A stretch of 64,000 bases of DNA from Subtercola boreus (GTDB taxonomy: Bacteria; Actinomycetota; Actinomycetes; Actinomycetales; Microbacteriaceae). The stretch's first letter is position 1. The number at the start of each line of letters is the position of its first letter. Below, piece by piece: positions 43,634-51,224 of this stretch. Below the pieces are notes generated by a model. The model was not told the origin of the DNA. It searched no databases and saw nothing but the letters and a program-made list of their open reading frames with translations. The stretch is taken from assembly GCF_006716115.1 (NCBI RefSeq), contig NZ_VFOO01000001.1, positions 2,232,001 to 2,296,000 of the forward strand, written 5' to 3'. The translations under genes and the position numbers were made by a program.

Positions 43634-44434
43634 TCAGCGGTTCGCCGCGTAGTCGCGGGCAGCGTCGACCAGTCCGGCGAACAGGCTGAGGTCCTCCGGC
43701 GTCTGTTCCGGGTGCCACTGCACGCCGAGTGCGAAAGCGGTGCCGTCGACCTCGAGCGCCTCGACAATGCGATCACCGGTAGCGGCCACCACCCGGAGCC
43801 CCTCGCCCAGTCGGTCGACCGCCTGGTGGTGGTAGACCGGCACGTCGAGGGTGAGCGGGGCCGCCGGGTTGGCCGGACTCGCCGTCGTCTCCGGAGTCGC
43901 CAGCGTCTCCGGCGTGACCGGATGCCCGGCCGCCGCCATGAGACCGGCGAGCTTCGACGTGGGGTCGATGTCCACCACGACCGACCCGAAACGAGCATCT
44001 CCGGGCTGGTAGCGCGCGTCGCCGACGATGTCGGGCAGATGCTGGTGAAGGGTGCCGCCGAGGGCGACGTTCAGCAGCTGTGCACCACGGCAGATGCCGA
44101 GGAACGGGATGCCGCGTTCCAGCGCGGAGGTCAGCAGCGCCGTCTCCCAGGCGTCACGGTCGGGCCGGGGCGCGTCGGTCTCGCTGTGGGGTTCCTGGCC
44201 GTAGCGGCCGGGTGCGACATCCATGCCGCCGGTGACGATCAGGCCGTCGAGGCCGTCGAGCACGCGGCCGGCGACCGCCGTATCCACGGGCTGCGGCGGC
44301 AGCAGCACGGCGATGCCGCCCGCGCGGTTCACGGCGTCGAAGTAGACGTGCGGGAGGAACGCCGCAGGCACGTCCCAGATGCCCGATTTCGCCTGTTCGA
44401 GGTAGGTCGTGAGGCCGATGACAGGCAGAGGCAT
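43634..44434 (-). CDS. Class I glutamine amidotransferase-like (PuuD-type) hydrolase
   Basis: 266-aa gamma-glutamyl hydrolase-like protein. The nucleophile Cys lies in IPFLGICRGAQLLNVALGGTLHQHL (near 115), the catalytic His-x-Glu is in LGVQWHPEQTPED (near 245), and GLIVTGGMDVAPGRYGQE matches the peptidase C26 group. Relatives cleave gamma-glutamyl-GABA in putrescine breakdown; no puu genes are nearby, so the substrate stays open. A Thr/Pro/Ala insert of about 20 residues lies near 180. Confidence 0.88.
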   Translation of the reverse strand: MPLPVIGLTTYLEQAKSGIWDVPAAFLPHVYFDAVNRAGGIAVLLPPQPVDTAVAGRVLDGLDGLIVTGGMDVAPGRYGQEPHSETDAPRPDRDAWETALLTSALERGIPFLGICRGAQLLNVALGGTLHQHLPDIVGDARYQPGDARFGSVVVDIDPTSKLAGLMAAAGHPVTPETLATPETTASPANPAAPLTLDVPVYHHQAVDRLGEGLRVVAATGDRIVEALEVDGTAFALGVQWHPEQTPEDLSLFAGLVDAARDYAANR

Positions 44435-44440
44435 GCGACC

Positions 44441-44446
44441 AGTTTA
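44441..44446 (-). promoter_or_regulatory. -10 element TAAACT for the amidotransferase
   Basis: TAAACT-GGTCGC-ATG 44434 on the minus strand. Confidence 0.58.
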
Positions 44447-44535
44447 TCGAGACGGGCGGGGCCGCTCCGGCGTGTCAGGACGGCGATGTCGGTCGCATGA
44501 TACACACTGGCAGGAACGGTGCGTGAGAAGGGCTC

Positions 44536-45231
44536 ATGATGATTGGTTGGCGACGTAAGGCTCGGGCGGAACGAGCGCGTCTTGAGATGCTCGAGAACCC
44601 GATGTCGGCGGAACACCTGTACGAGCTCGTGAACCAGACCCTGCTGGCGAACTTCGGGCCACTGGGGTCCTATGCCATCCTGCGTCGTGCCCAGGGTGAC
44701 AGCGACGACATCTTCCACACCATGCTCGCGTCGTCGGTCGCCCATGACATCGTCGGCGCCCTGGTCAACCGCAATGCAGTTCCGCTGCTGCCGGCCGCCC
44801 CCGTCGGTGGTTCGTTCGTGGCCGCGACGTCGGCGTTCACCGCGACTCGCGCGCTGCCCGCCGAGCCGCTCGTGGCCCCGGCGGAGGCTGCTGCGCCCGT
44901 TCGCATCGGAACCCACGCCGCGGTGGCCCTCGCCGCAGCGCCCGATGCTGCTCTGGATGTCGCGGCAGTGGATGTCGCGGCAGCGGTTTCCGCATCCGCG
45001 CCCGCCGACGCTGCAACCGCCGCACCCGAGGCCGCAGCCGCCCCGGTTGATGTCACCCCCGTTGATGTCACCCCGGTCGATGCCACCCCCGCACCGCTGG
45101 CGCCCGTCGTGGCCGTTCCGGTCTCGGCCGACCTCGCCGCCGCTCTCACGGTGCTCGACGAGACCGGCGAGATCGCCCTTCCGGCCCCCGTCGCCGCCAC
45201 GCGCAGCCACCTCGTCGAAGCCGGCCGCTGA
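44536..45231 (+). CDS. Unknown protein with Ala/Pro/Val-rich tail
   Basis: 231-aa protein. Residues 1-75 look folded and helical (WRRKARAERARLEMLENPMSAEHLYELVNQTLLANFGPLGSYAILRR, then IFHTMLASSVAHDIVGALV). The remaining 150 residues are low-complexity Ala/Pro/Val with a repeated PVDVTPVDVTPVDATP unit. No signal or membrane helix is present. AAGGG stands upstream of the paired ATGs at 44536 and 44539. No family is recognised, and a 383-codon open frame on the other strand is only its shadow. Confidence 0.68.
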   Translation: MMIGWRRKARAERARLEMLENPMSAEHLYELVNQTLLANFGPLGSYAILRRAQGDSDDIFHTMLASSVAHDIVGALVNRNAVPLLPAAPVGGSFVAATSAFTATRALPAEPLVAPAEAAAPVRIGTHAAVALAAAPDAALDVAAVDVAAAVSASAPADAATAAPEAAAAPVDVTPVDVTPVDATPAPLAPVVAVPVSADLAAALTVLDETGEIALPAPVAATRSHLVEAGR

Positions 45232-45238
45232 CCCACCC

Positions 45239-45365
45239 CGTCTGAACCTGGTCGTCTGAACCCGTTCCGTCTGAACCCGGTCAATTGAACCCGTTCCGTC
45301 CGAACCCGTTCGTCCAAACCAGGTCGTCTGAACCCGATCATCTGAACCGGTCAGCTGAAACCGGT
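45239..45365 (+). repeat. Degenerate 13-15 bp tandem repeat
   Basis: About nine successive variants of CGTCTGAACCCGGT fill the gap between two convergent genes. GAACC with a following GGTTC-like complement recurs, so single strands could fold into serial small hairpins. Confidence 0.85.
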
Positions 45366-45404
45366 CGGCTCCTGCCACGGCAGGGCCGAGCGGGTTCGGA
45401 GGCG

Positions 45405-46778
45405 TCAGATCCGCGGCCAGAAGGCCGGGCCGGACGTGCCGGCGCGGTAGTCGTCGATCGGGACCTCGTCGTGCTGCCATGCCTCCACGACGGGTGCCAC
45501 GATCCGCCAGCCCTCCACCGCGGAGTCGCCCCGCACCGACAGCGACGAGTCCCCGTCGAGGATGCCCGCGAGAACCTCCCGGTAGGCCAGCAGCTGTCCG
45601 TCGCCGAAGTGCGCGTCGAGGCTGATCCGCTCCAGTTCGTAGGGGTCCCCGGGGCCGTTGACGTTGATCTCGAGTGACATCTCATCCGGTGCCAGGTACA
45701 CGCGGAGCACCGTGGGATCGTTGTGCCCCTTCAGCCCCACCGGCAGCTGCCGGGCTGGACGGAAGGTGATCACGATCTCACGCCGCCGCTCCGCCAGCGC
45801 CTTGCCCGAACGGAGCGTGAACGGGATGCCCGCCCACCGCCACGTGTTGACCTCGAACGTCACCTCGGCGAGCGTCTCCGTCTCGCGGCTCGGGTCGACG
45901 CCACTCTCGTCCGCGTACGACGGCAGCTGCCGCCCCTGCACTTCGCCCGCGGTGTACCGGGCCCGCCGCGATGCCGCGATCGGGTCGCCCTGCCAGACCT
46001 GTGTCGCCCGCAGCACGAGCTGTTTCGCATCCCGCAGGTCGGTCGAGCGGAGCGTCGACGGCGGCTCCATGGCCACGACCGCCATCACCTGCAGAAGATG
46101 GCTCTGGATCATGTCGACCAGCGCCCCCGCCTTGTCGTAGTAGCGCGCGCGACCCTCGAGGGCGAGCTGCTCGTCGTAGATGATCTCGATCTTCTCGATG
46201 TGTTCGGCATTCCAGACCGGCTCGAAGATACGGTTCGCGAACCGCAGACCGAGCAGGTTCAGCACTGTCGACCGGCCGAGGAAGTGGTCGACCCGGTGGA
46301 TCTGCTCCTCGGGCACCAGCTTCAGCAGCAGTTCGTTCAGAGCGATCGCGCTCTTCTCGTCGGTGCCGAAGGGCTTCTCGAGGGCGAGGGTGAGCCCCTC
46401 GGGACGATTCACCGACTGCAGCGCCTCGCAGGCGGCTGCCGCGACGGCCGGCGGCAGCGCGAAGTAGATCGCCGGCACGCCGTCGCTCGCATCGAGCAGC
46501 TTCTGCAGGTCATCCGGTTTCGTGACGTCGGCCTGGTAGTAGTGCGAATCCTTCAGGATGCCCGCAACCGTGTCGCCGGAGGCGTTCACCTCGGCGAACG
46601 AGGTGGCGAGCACCTTCCGCCAGTCGTCGTCGGTCCAGGCTTCGACACCCGCGCCGATGAGGGTCAACGTGCGGTCAGGTTCCGAGGTGAGCAGCTGCGC
46701 GAGACCCGGCAGCAGCAGCCTGGCCGAGAGGTCTCCGGATGCTCCGAGAATGACGAGGGTGCCGATCGACTGACTCAT
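45405..46778 (-). CDS. zwf: Glucose-6-phosphate dehydrogenase paralogue
   Basis: 457-aa G6PD-family enzyme. The N-terminal GTLVILGASGDLSARLLLPGL binds NADP+, ALEKPFGTDEKSA is the EKP motif, and the substrate motif is HRVDHFLGRSTVLNLLGLRFANRIFEPVWN. The usual RIDHYLGK has Arg in place of the Lys after Gly, and the later N-H-L-L-Q appears as MIQSHLLQ with the His kept. It is shorter than the common actinobacterial enzyme (about 510 aa) and not next to opcA, tal or tkt. It is probably a second, diverged G6PD; activity and coenzyme choice are uncertain. Confidence 0.85.
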   Translation of the reverse strand: MSQSIGTLVILGASGDLSARLLLPGLAQLLTSEPDRTLTLIGAGVEAWTDDDWRKVLATSFAEVNASGDTVAGILKDSHYYQADVTKPDDLQKLLDASDGVPAIYFALPPAVAAAACEALQSVNRPEGLTLALEKPFGTDEKSAIALNELLLKLVPEEQIHRVDHFLGRSTVLNLLGLRFANRIFEPVWNAEHIEKIEIIYDEQLALEGRARYYDKAGALVDMIQSHLLQVMAVVAMEPPSTLRSTDLRDAKQLVLRATQVWQGDPIAASRRARYTAGEVQGRQLPSYADESGVDPSRETETLAEVTFEVNTWRWAGIPFTLRSGKALAERRREIVITFRPARQLPVGLKGHNDPTVLRVYLAPDEMSLEINVNGPGDPYELERISLDAHFGDGQLLAYREVLAGILDGDSSLSVRGDSAVEGWRIVAPVVEAWQHDEVPIDDYRAGTSGPAFWPRI

Positions 46779-46784
46779 GTGCTC

Positions 46785-46790
46785 ACCCTA
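46785..46790 (-). promoter_or_regulatory. -10 element TAGGGT for the zwf paralogue
   Basis: TAGGGT-GAGCAC-ATG 46778 on the minus strand. Confidence 0.6.
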
Positions 46791-46888
46791 GATCACGGCG
46801 CGGCGATGGCGCGTGAGGCGGCCCGGGATCGGTGGGGAGAGAGTGGCCCGGGCGTGGCCGGGCGGTGAGGTCCGTCGGGCTCGGCGGG

Positions 46889-47788
46889 TCAGGCCGTGGG
46901 ATCCGCCGGAGCAGGGTCGGCCGGGGCGGCGACGATCGGAGAGGGGTCGGATGTCGGATCGGTGGGTGCCGGGCTGGCAGAGGCCGGGTCGGTGGGGGTG
47001 GGGTCTGCCGGGGCGGGGTCAGCCGGGGCGGGGTCGGCCGGGGCGGGGTCTGCCGGAGCAGGGTCTGCCGGAGCAGGGTCTGCGGGAGAAGGGTCGGTCT
47101 GCACGGGATCCGTCGGAACGGTCGGCGCGGGGTCGATCGGGGCAGGGACGCCGGGGGCCGGATCGATGGGGGCAGGGACGCCGGGGAGAGGGTCAGAGGG
47201 CACAGGCTCTGAGGGAGCCGGGTCCGAGGGCACAGGATCGGCCGGAACCGGATCAGAGGGGACGGGATCTGCCGGAACCGGGTCCGACGGGGCGGGGACT
47301 GACGAGGCAGGGTCGGCTGTGACCGGCGCGGGGTCTGCCGCGGCGGGAGCGGCAGGTTCTCCGGAATCCCCTGAGCCCATCACCCCCGCACCGCCCACCG
47401 ATCCACCGCCGCTGTCACCATTGCCGCTGCCGCCGCTGAAGTCGATCGTGGAGAACCCGAACGGAGCTCCCGATGCGGAGTCGGCGGCCGCGTCATCCTG
47501 GGCAGCACTCGCATCGGCTTGGGCCGCGACATCCGGAACCGCAGCCGACAGCGCCGACGCCGCGACCTCCGCCACAGGCGCCGCCGCGGCCGTCGACGGG
47601 GTCTCTGCGGGCGTGGTGGCCGGCGCCCCGACAGCCAGCGGGTGCGGCGCCGTGCGATCGAGCGCCAGGCCGCTGAGGGCCGCCGTTCCCACTGCAGCGA
47701 CGAGGAGGCAGGCGAACACCGGAACACTCCGCGGGATGCGGCGGCGGGCGCGGCGCAACTTCGTCGCCACTCCCCCGAGGATTCCCAT
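46889..47788 (-). CDS. Membrane-anchored Pro-Ala-Asp repeat protein
   Basis: 299-aa protein. Residues 1-23 are basic (KLRRARRRIPRS) and a single helix follows (VFACLLVAAVGTAALSGLAL), giving a signal anchor. The exported part is an Ala/Thr/Pro linker, a Gly/Ser patch near 110-140, then about 150 residues of repeats: first PSDPVPADPV, then PADPAPADPA. Such rigid Pro-rich arms span or decorate the actinobacterial cell wall. There is no sortase signal, enzyme domain or Cys. Function unknown. Confidence 0.78.
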   Translation of the reverse strand: MGILGGVATKLRRARRRIPRSVPVFACLLVAAVGTAALSGLALDRTAPHPLAVGAPATTPAETPSTAAAAPVAEVAASALSAAVPDVAAQADASAAQDDAAADSASGAPFGFSTIDFSGGSGNGDSGGGSVGGAGVMGSGDSGEPAAPAAADPAPVTADPASSVPAPSDPVPADPVPSDPVPADPVPSDPAPSEPVPSDPLPGVPAPIDPAPGVPAPIDPAPTVPTDPVQTDPSPADPAPADPAPADPAPADPAPADPAPADPTPTDPASASPAPTDPTSDPSPIVAAPADPAPADPTA

Positions 47789-47794
47789 GGCTGG

Positions 47795-47800
47795 AGCCTA
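47795..47800 (-). promoter_or_regulatory. -10 element TAGGCT for the Pro-Ala-Asp protein
   Basis: TAGGCT-CCAGCC-ATG 47788; same hexamer and spacing as pdtaS at 52718. Confidence 0.55.
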
Positions 47801-47861
47801 CGTCGCGGAGGCCGAACCGGCCAGAGACGAACCCCGCAGAGCCGAAGAGTTTACCCAGGCG

Positions 47862-49313
47862 TTACGCAGGGATCGTGTTCGTGCCCGCCAGTGCCGCGTA
47901 CCAGTGCGCGCTGTCCTTCGGCAGACGCTCGAGCGTGTCGTAGTCGACGCGCACGATGCCGAACCGTTTGGAGTAGCCGAGGCTCCACTCGAAGTTGTCC
48001 ATCAGCGACCAGACGAAGTAGCCGCGGAGGTCCACTCCGGCTTCGATCGCCCGGTGGGCCGCGGTGATGTGCCGGCGCAGGTAGTCGGTGCGCTCGACGT
48101 CGTGCACCGCGCCATCCGTCACCGTGTCGGCGAAGGCCGCGCCGTTCTCGGTGATCATCAAGGCCTGGTCGGGGAACTCGTCGCGGAGCGACACGAGCAG
48201 GTCGAGGAGCCCGGACGGGTCGATGTTCCAGCCCATCTCGGTGTACGGCCCCGGCTGCACCAGGAACTCGATGCGATCGGCTCCGGGCCAGGGTGACCCG
48301 CCGACGTTCTGGTGTCCGTCGGCGTTCTCCCGCGGGCTCACGCCGTCCCACACCTGCACGGTCACCGTCGAGTAGTAGTTCACACCGAGCACGTCGATCG
48401 GCTGGTTGATGGTGACGAGGTCGCCGGGTTCGACGAACGACCAGTCGGTCACGTCTTTGGTGTCGTCGAGGAGGTCTTCGGGGTACGCGCCCTTCAGCAG
48501 CGGCCCGGTGAAGGCACGGTTCGCGAGGGCGCTGACCTGCCGCGCCGCCTCCGCGCCCGTGGGGCCCGCGCCGCGGATGCTGTGGAGGTTCAACGTGATC
48601 GAGAACTGCGGGTCGTTCGTCACGACCTCACGGAGCGCGAGCACGGCGAGCCCGTGGGCGAGGTTCAGATGGTGCACCGCCTTCAGCGCGCCCTCCGCCG
48701 ACATGATGCCCGGGGCGTGCGCGCCGGACCCGTAGCCGAGGTACGCCGAGCACCACGGTTCGTTCATGGTGGTCCAGGTGTGCACGCGGTCGCCGAACGC
48801 GTCGCCGACGATGCGCGCATAGTCGGCGAAGGCGAGGGCGGTGGATCGCGACATCCACCCGCCCTCGTCTTCGAGGGCCTGCGGCAGGTCCCAGTGGTAC
48901 AGGGTCGCGACGGGCTTGATGCCGCGCGCGATCAGGCCGTCGATGAGGCGGCCGTAGAAGTCCAGGCCGGCCTGGTTCGCGGGGCCGCGGCCGGTCGGCT
49001 GGATGCGCGGCCAGGCGATGGAGAAGCGGTACGCCTGCAGGTTCAGCGACGCCATCAGGTCGAGGTCTTCTTCGAGCCGGTGGTAGTGGTCGTCGGCGAC
49101 GTCGCCGGTGTCCCCGTTCAGGACTTTGCCGGGGGTCTTGCTGAAGGTGTCCCAGATGGACGGGCCGCGGCCGTCTTCGTCGAATGCCCCCTCGATCTGG
49201 TACGACGCGGTCGCGGATCCGAAGGTGAAATCGGCCGGGAACTGCAGCCCGCTGTCGCGGTAGTCGGCGTTTCCGATGGTCGGGGGCAGGTTGGTGGGAG
49301 CGCTCTCAGTCAC
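47862..49313 (-). CDS. GH1 beta-glucosidase
   Basis: 483-aa family-1 glycoside hydrolase. [29 protein letters not shown] is the N-terminal signature, the acid/base Glu is in [18 protein letters not shown] (near 180), and the nucleophile Glu is in [12 protein letters not shown] (near 390). Near the end, [27 protein letters not shown] completes the barrel. Cytoplasmic, for hydrolysis of beta-glucosides or cellobiose. The gene is monocistronic; no sugar transporter is adjacent. Confidence 0.96.
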   Translation of the reverse strand: MTESAPTNLPPTIGNADYRDSGLQFPADFTFGSATASYQIEGAFDEDGRGPSIWDTFSKTPGKVLNGDTGDVADDHYHRLEEDLDLMASLNLQAYRFSIAWPRIQPTGRGPANQAGLDFYGRLIDGLIARGIKPVATLYHWDLPQALEDEGGWMSRSTALAFADYARIVGDAFGDRVHTWTTMNEPWCSAYLGYGSGAHAPGIMSAEGALKAVHHLNLAHGLAVLALREVVTNDPQFSITLNLHSIRGAGPTGAEAARQVSALANRAFTGPLLKGAYPEDLLDDTKDVTDWSFVEPGDLVTINQPIDVLGVNYYSTVTVQVWDGVSPRENADGHQNVGGSPWPGADRIEFLVQPGPYTEMGWNIDPSGLLDLLVSLRDEFPDQALMITENGAAFADTVTDGAVHDVERTDYLRRHITAAHRAIEAGVDLRGYFVWSLMDNFEWSLGYSKRFGIVRVDYDTLERLPKDSAHWYAALAGTNTIPA

Positions 49314-49319
49314 GGGACC

Positions 49320-49325
49320 AAACTA
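49320..49325 (-). promoter_or_regulatory. -10 element TAGTTT for the beta-glucosidase
   Basis: TAGTTT-GGTCCC-GTG 49313. It starts three bases past the stop of the 42-aa protein upstream. Confidence 0.5.
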
Positions 49326-49327
49326 CC

Positions 49328-49456
49328 TCATCGCACGGAGGCGATGACAACCAGCACGGTGGTGGCAGCGGTGAGGAGCGAGAGGCCGCCGACGGTCAGC
49401 GCCCGCTTCAGGCCGGCGTGGGGATCGGTCGCGCGGAGGATCTCTGTCTGTGTCAT
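49328..49456 (-). CDS. 42-aa membrane micropeptide
   Basis: Short gene with a strong ribosome-binding site (AAAGGAG six bases before ATG 49456). The product starts MTQTEILRATDPHAGLKRAL and ends in a single hydrophobic helix LTVGGLSLLTAATTVLVVIASVR. The signal-grade Shine-Dalgarno, the coherent membrane segment and a TATAGT -10 upstream (49505-49510) make it credible despite its size. It is too short for standard ORF cut-offs. Function unknown. Confidence 0.7.
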   Translation of the reverse strand: MTQTEILRATDPHAGLKRALTVGGLSLLTAATTVLVVIASVR

Positions 49457-49504
49457 AGCGGTCTCCTTTGACCGTCGGGGTGCCTCTGAAATGGCAGCGA
49501 TCCC

Positions 49505-49510
49505 ACTATA
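49505..49510 (-). promoter_or_regulatory. -10 element TATAGT for the micropeptide
   Basis: TATAGT on the minus strand, about 48 bases before ATG 49456. No matching -35 is seen. Confidence 0.4.
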
Positions 49511-49569
49511 GAACGATCATGCCGAGCGGTGGTGCTTCCCACCCGGGTGTCGGAGCAGTCAGGAGATGG

Positions 49570-49642
<73 letters not shown>

Positions 49643-49759
49643 ATGGCTGGCCGGTGTGAACCCGGCCGAGGATAAACACTAGCATGAGTCTGGCGGGCCT
49701 GCGAACGGGGCCCGTGACGATGAGTACGACGACGAATACGACGACGAGAGAGACGCACC

Positions 49760-50242
49760 GTGAGCGACACTTCAGAACGACTGACAGCCGGCCTCGAGGC
49801 TCCCGACTTCACGCTGCAGGACGAGAACGGGGCGGATGTCTCGCTCTCCGGTCACCGCGGCGAGAAAGTCGTCGTCTACTTCTACCCGGCGGCGAACACC
49901 CCGGGCTGCACGACCGAGGCCTGCGACTTCCGCGACAACATCAACTCGTTGAAGAGCGCGGGCTACCAGGTGCTCGGAGTCTCGAAGGACTCCCCCGACG
50001 TGCTCAAGGGGTTCGCCGAGGCGCAGGGGCTCAACTTCCCGCTGCTCTCCGACCCCGACCTCGCCGTGCACAAGGCCTACGGCGCTTATGGCGAGAAGTC
50101 GCTGTACGGCAAGACCGTCACGGGCGTGATCCGCTCGACGTTCGTGATCGACGAGGAGGGTGCCGTCAGTCTGCCGCTCTACAACGTCAAGGCGACGGGG
50201 CACGTCGCGTCACTCGGCAAGAAGCTGAAGATCGACGCCTGA
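49760..50242 (+). CDS. bcp: Thioredoxin-dependent peroxiredoxin (BCP/PrxQ)
   Basis: 160-aa peroxiredoxin that reduces H2O2 and organic peroxides. APDFTLQDENGADVSLSGHRGEKVVVYFYPAANTPGCTTEACDFRD contains the peroxidatic Cys and, five residues on, the resolving Cys, as in atypical 2-Cys PrxQ. The ending TFVIDEEGAV is typical. GTG 49760 follows a GAGAGA-type site. A TAAACA-like -10 near 49674 would give a leader of about 75 bases. It lies next to tRNA-Lys on the other strand. Confidence 0.95.
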   Translation: MSDTSERLTAGLEAPDFTLQDENGADVSLSGHRGEKVVVYFYPAANTPGCTTEACDFRDNINSLKSAGYQVLGVSKDSPDVLKGFAEAQGLNFPLLSDPDLAVHKAYGAYGEKSLYGKTVTGVIRSTFVIDEEGAVSLPLYNVKATGHVASLGKKLKIDA

Positions 50243-50259
50243 AGCACGACGCGGGCGGC

Positions 50260-50700
50260 TCAGACCTCGCGACGGGTGGCTGCCACGACAGAGGGTGACA
50301 TCAGCAGCCCGATGCCGAGCAGCGACACCACCAGCACCGGCCATCCGTCGACGACATCGAGCAGCAACCCCTGGAAGATGCAGATCGCGACGATGACCTG
50401 CAACACCTGCCAGGTGAGCACGGCTCCGCGGGTCCACCCGCGCATCCGCACGAGGCAGACGCCGATGGCCAGCACCCAGACGCCCGCGGCGAGCACGATC
50501 ACGATGAGAGCGACGGCCGTGGCGTACGACTCCGGTTCCTCGAGGCTCAGTTGGGCGATCAACCAGGCGCCGATGCCGAGCACGACGAGGGCCTCGGCGA
50601 ACACCAGAACGGTGAGCAGGACGAGGAGCACGGGGCGTCGGAAAGGGGGCTCCGGATGCTCGGTCGGGCCGGTTCCGTGCACGTCAGCCTGATCGTCCAT
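50260..50700 (-). CDS. Four-helix membrane protein
   Basis: 146-aa protein of unknown function. A hydrophilic N-terminus (MDDQADVHGTGPTEHPEPPFRR) precedes four helices: VLLVLLTVLVFAEALVVLGIGAWLIA, AVALIVIVLAAGVWVLAIGVCLV, TWQVLQVIVAICIFQGLLLDVV and WPVLVVSLLGIGLLM. GGAG lies five bases before ATG 50700. It matches the pattern of conserved actinobacterial small membrane proteins near whiB1, but no named family is recognised. Confidence 0.8.
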   Translation of the reverse strand: MDDQADVHGTGPTEHPEPPFRRPVLLVLLTVLVFAEALVVLGIGAWLIAQLSLEEPESYATAVALIVIVLAAGVWVLAIGVCLVRMRGWTRGAVLTWQVLQVIVAICIFQGLLLDVVDGWPVLVVSLLGIGLLMSPSVVAATRREV

Positions 50701-50942
50701 TATCTCCACAACCCAGAAAATCCTTGATTTGCCACTACCAGTATGCGACCATATTTGAGGTCGATTGTTGCTCACAATGTCGTGGGGGTGCGACGTGAGA
50801 GTAATCCCTATGCACCCGATGCTGGTCTTGATGTTTCCTGTTTCCACACAGGCAGAACGTCGTTTCCCGCTGCTCGTCGTCTGAACCCGAATCTTAGGTC
50901 GCTCGACCGAGGCATACGCATTACCCCAAAGGAGTACCCCGC

Positions 50943-51191
50943 ATGGATTGGCGCGACAAGGCCGCCTGCCTGACTGCAGACCCCGAGCTCTTCTTCCCCG
51001 TCGGCAACACCGGCCCGGCAGTAGACCAGATCGACAAGGCGAAAGCCGTCTGCGCCCGATGCTCCGTCACCGAGGTCTGTCTGCAGTACGCCCTCGAGAC
51101 CGGCCAAGACTCCGGCGTCTGGGGTGGTCTCAGCGAAGACGAGCGCCGCGCCCTCAAGCGCCGCGCCGCCCGCGCCCGCCGCGCCTCGTAG
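50943..51191 (+). CDS. whiB1: WhiB-family iron-sulfur transcription factor (WhiB1/WblE type)
   Basis: 82-aa Wbl protein. Cys9, Cys37, Cys40 and Cys46 (CARC plus flanking Cys) bind the [4Fe-4S] cluster, and GVWGG with the basic tail LKRRAARARRAS follows. MDWRDKAACLTADPELFFPVGN closely matches mycobacterial WhiB1, an essential NO-sensing partner of the primary sigma factor. AAAGGAG stands before ATG 50943. The divergent-partner arrangement with a PdtaS-type kinase next door is the same as in Mycobacterium (Rv3219/Rv3220c). Confidence 0.95.
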   Translation: MDWRDKAACLTADPELFFPVGNTGPAVDQIDKAKAVCARCSVTEVCLQYALETGQDSGVWGGLSEDERRALKRRAARARRAS

Positions 51192-51224
51192 TCGCCCGCC
51201 TGACGCTGGCCGCGCCTCGCGCGG

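Noticed and set aside
44329-45480. 383-codon minus-strand frame covering the 231-aa unknown gene
   Set aside because: Translation is Arg/Gly/Asp low complexity without a start site. The plus-strand frame has a folded-looking N-terminus and a ribosome-binding site, though confidence there is moderate too.
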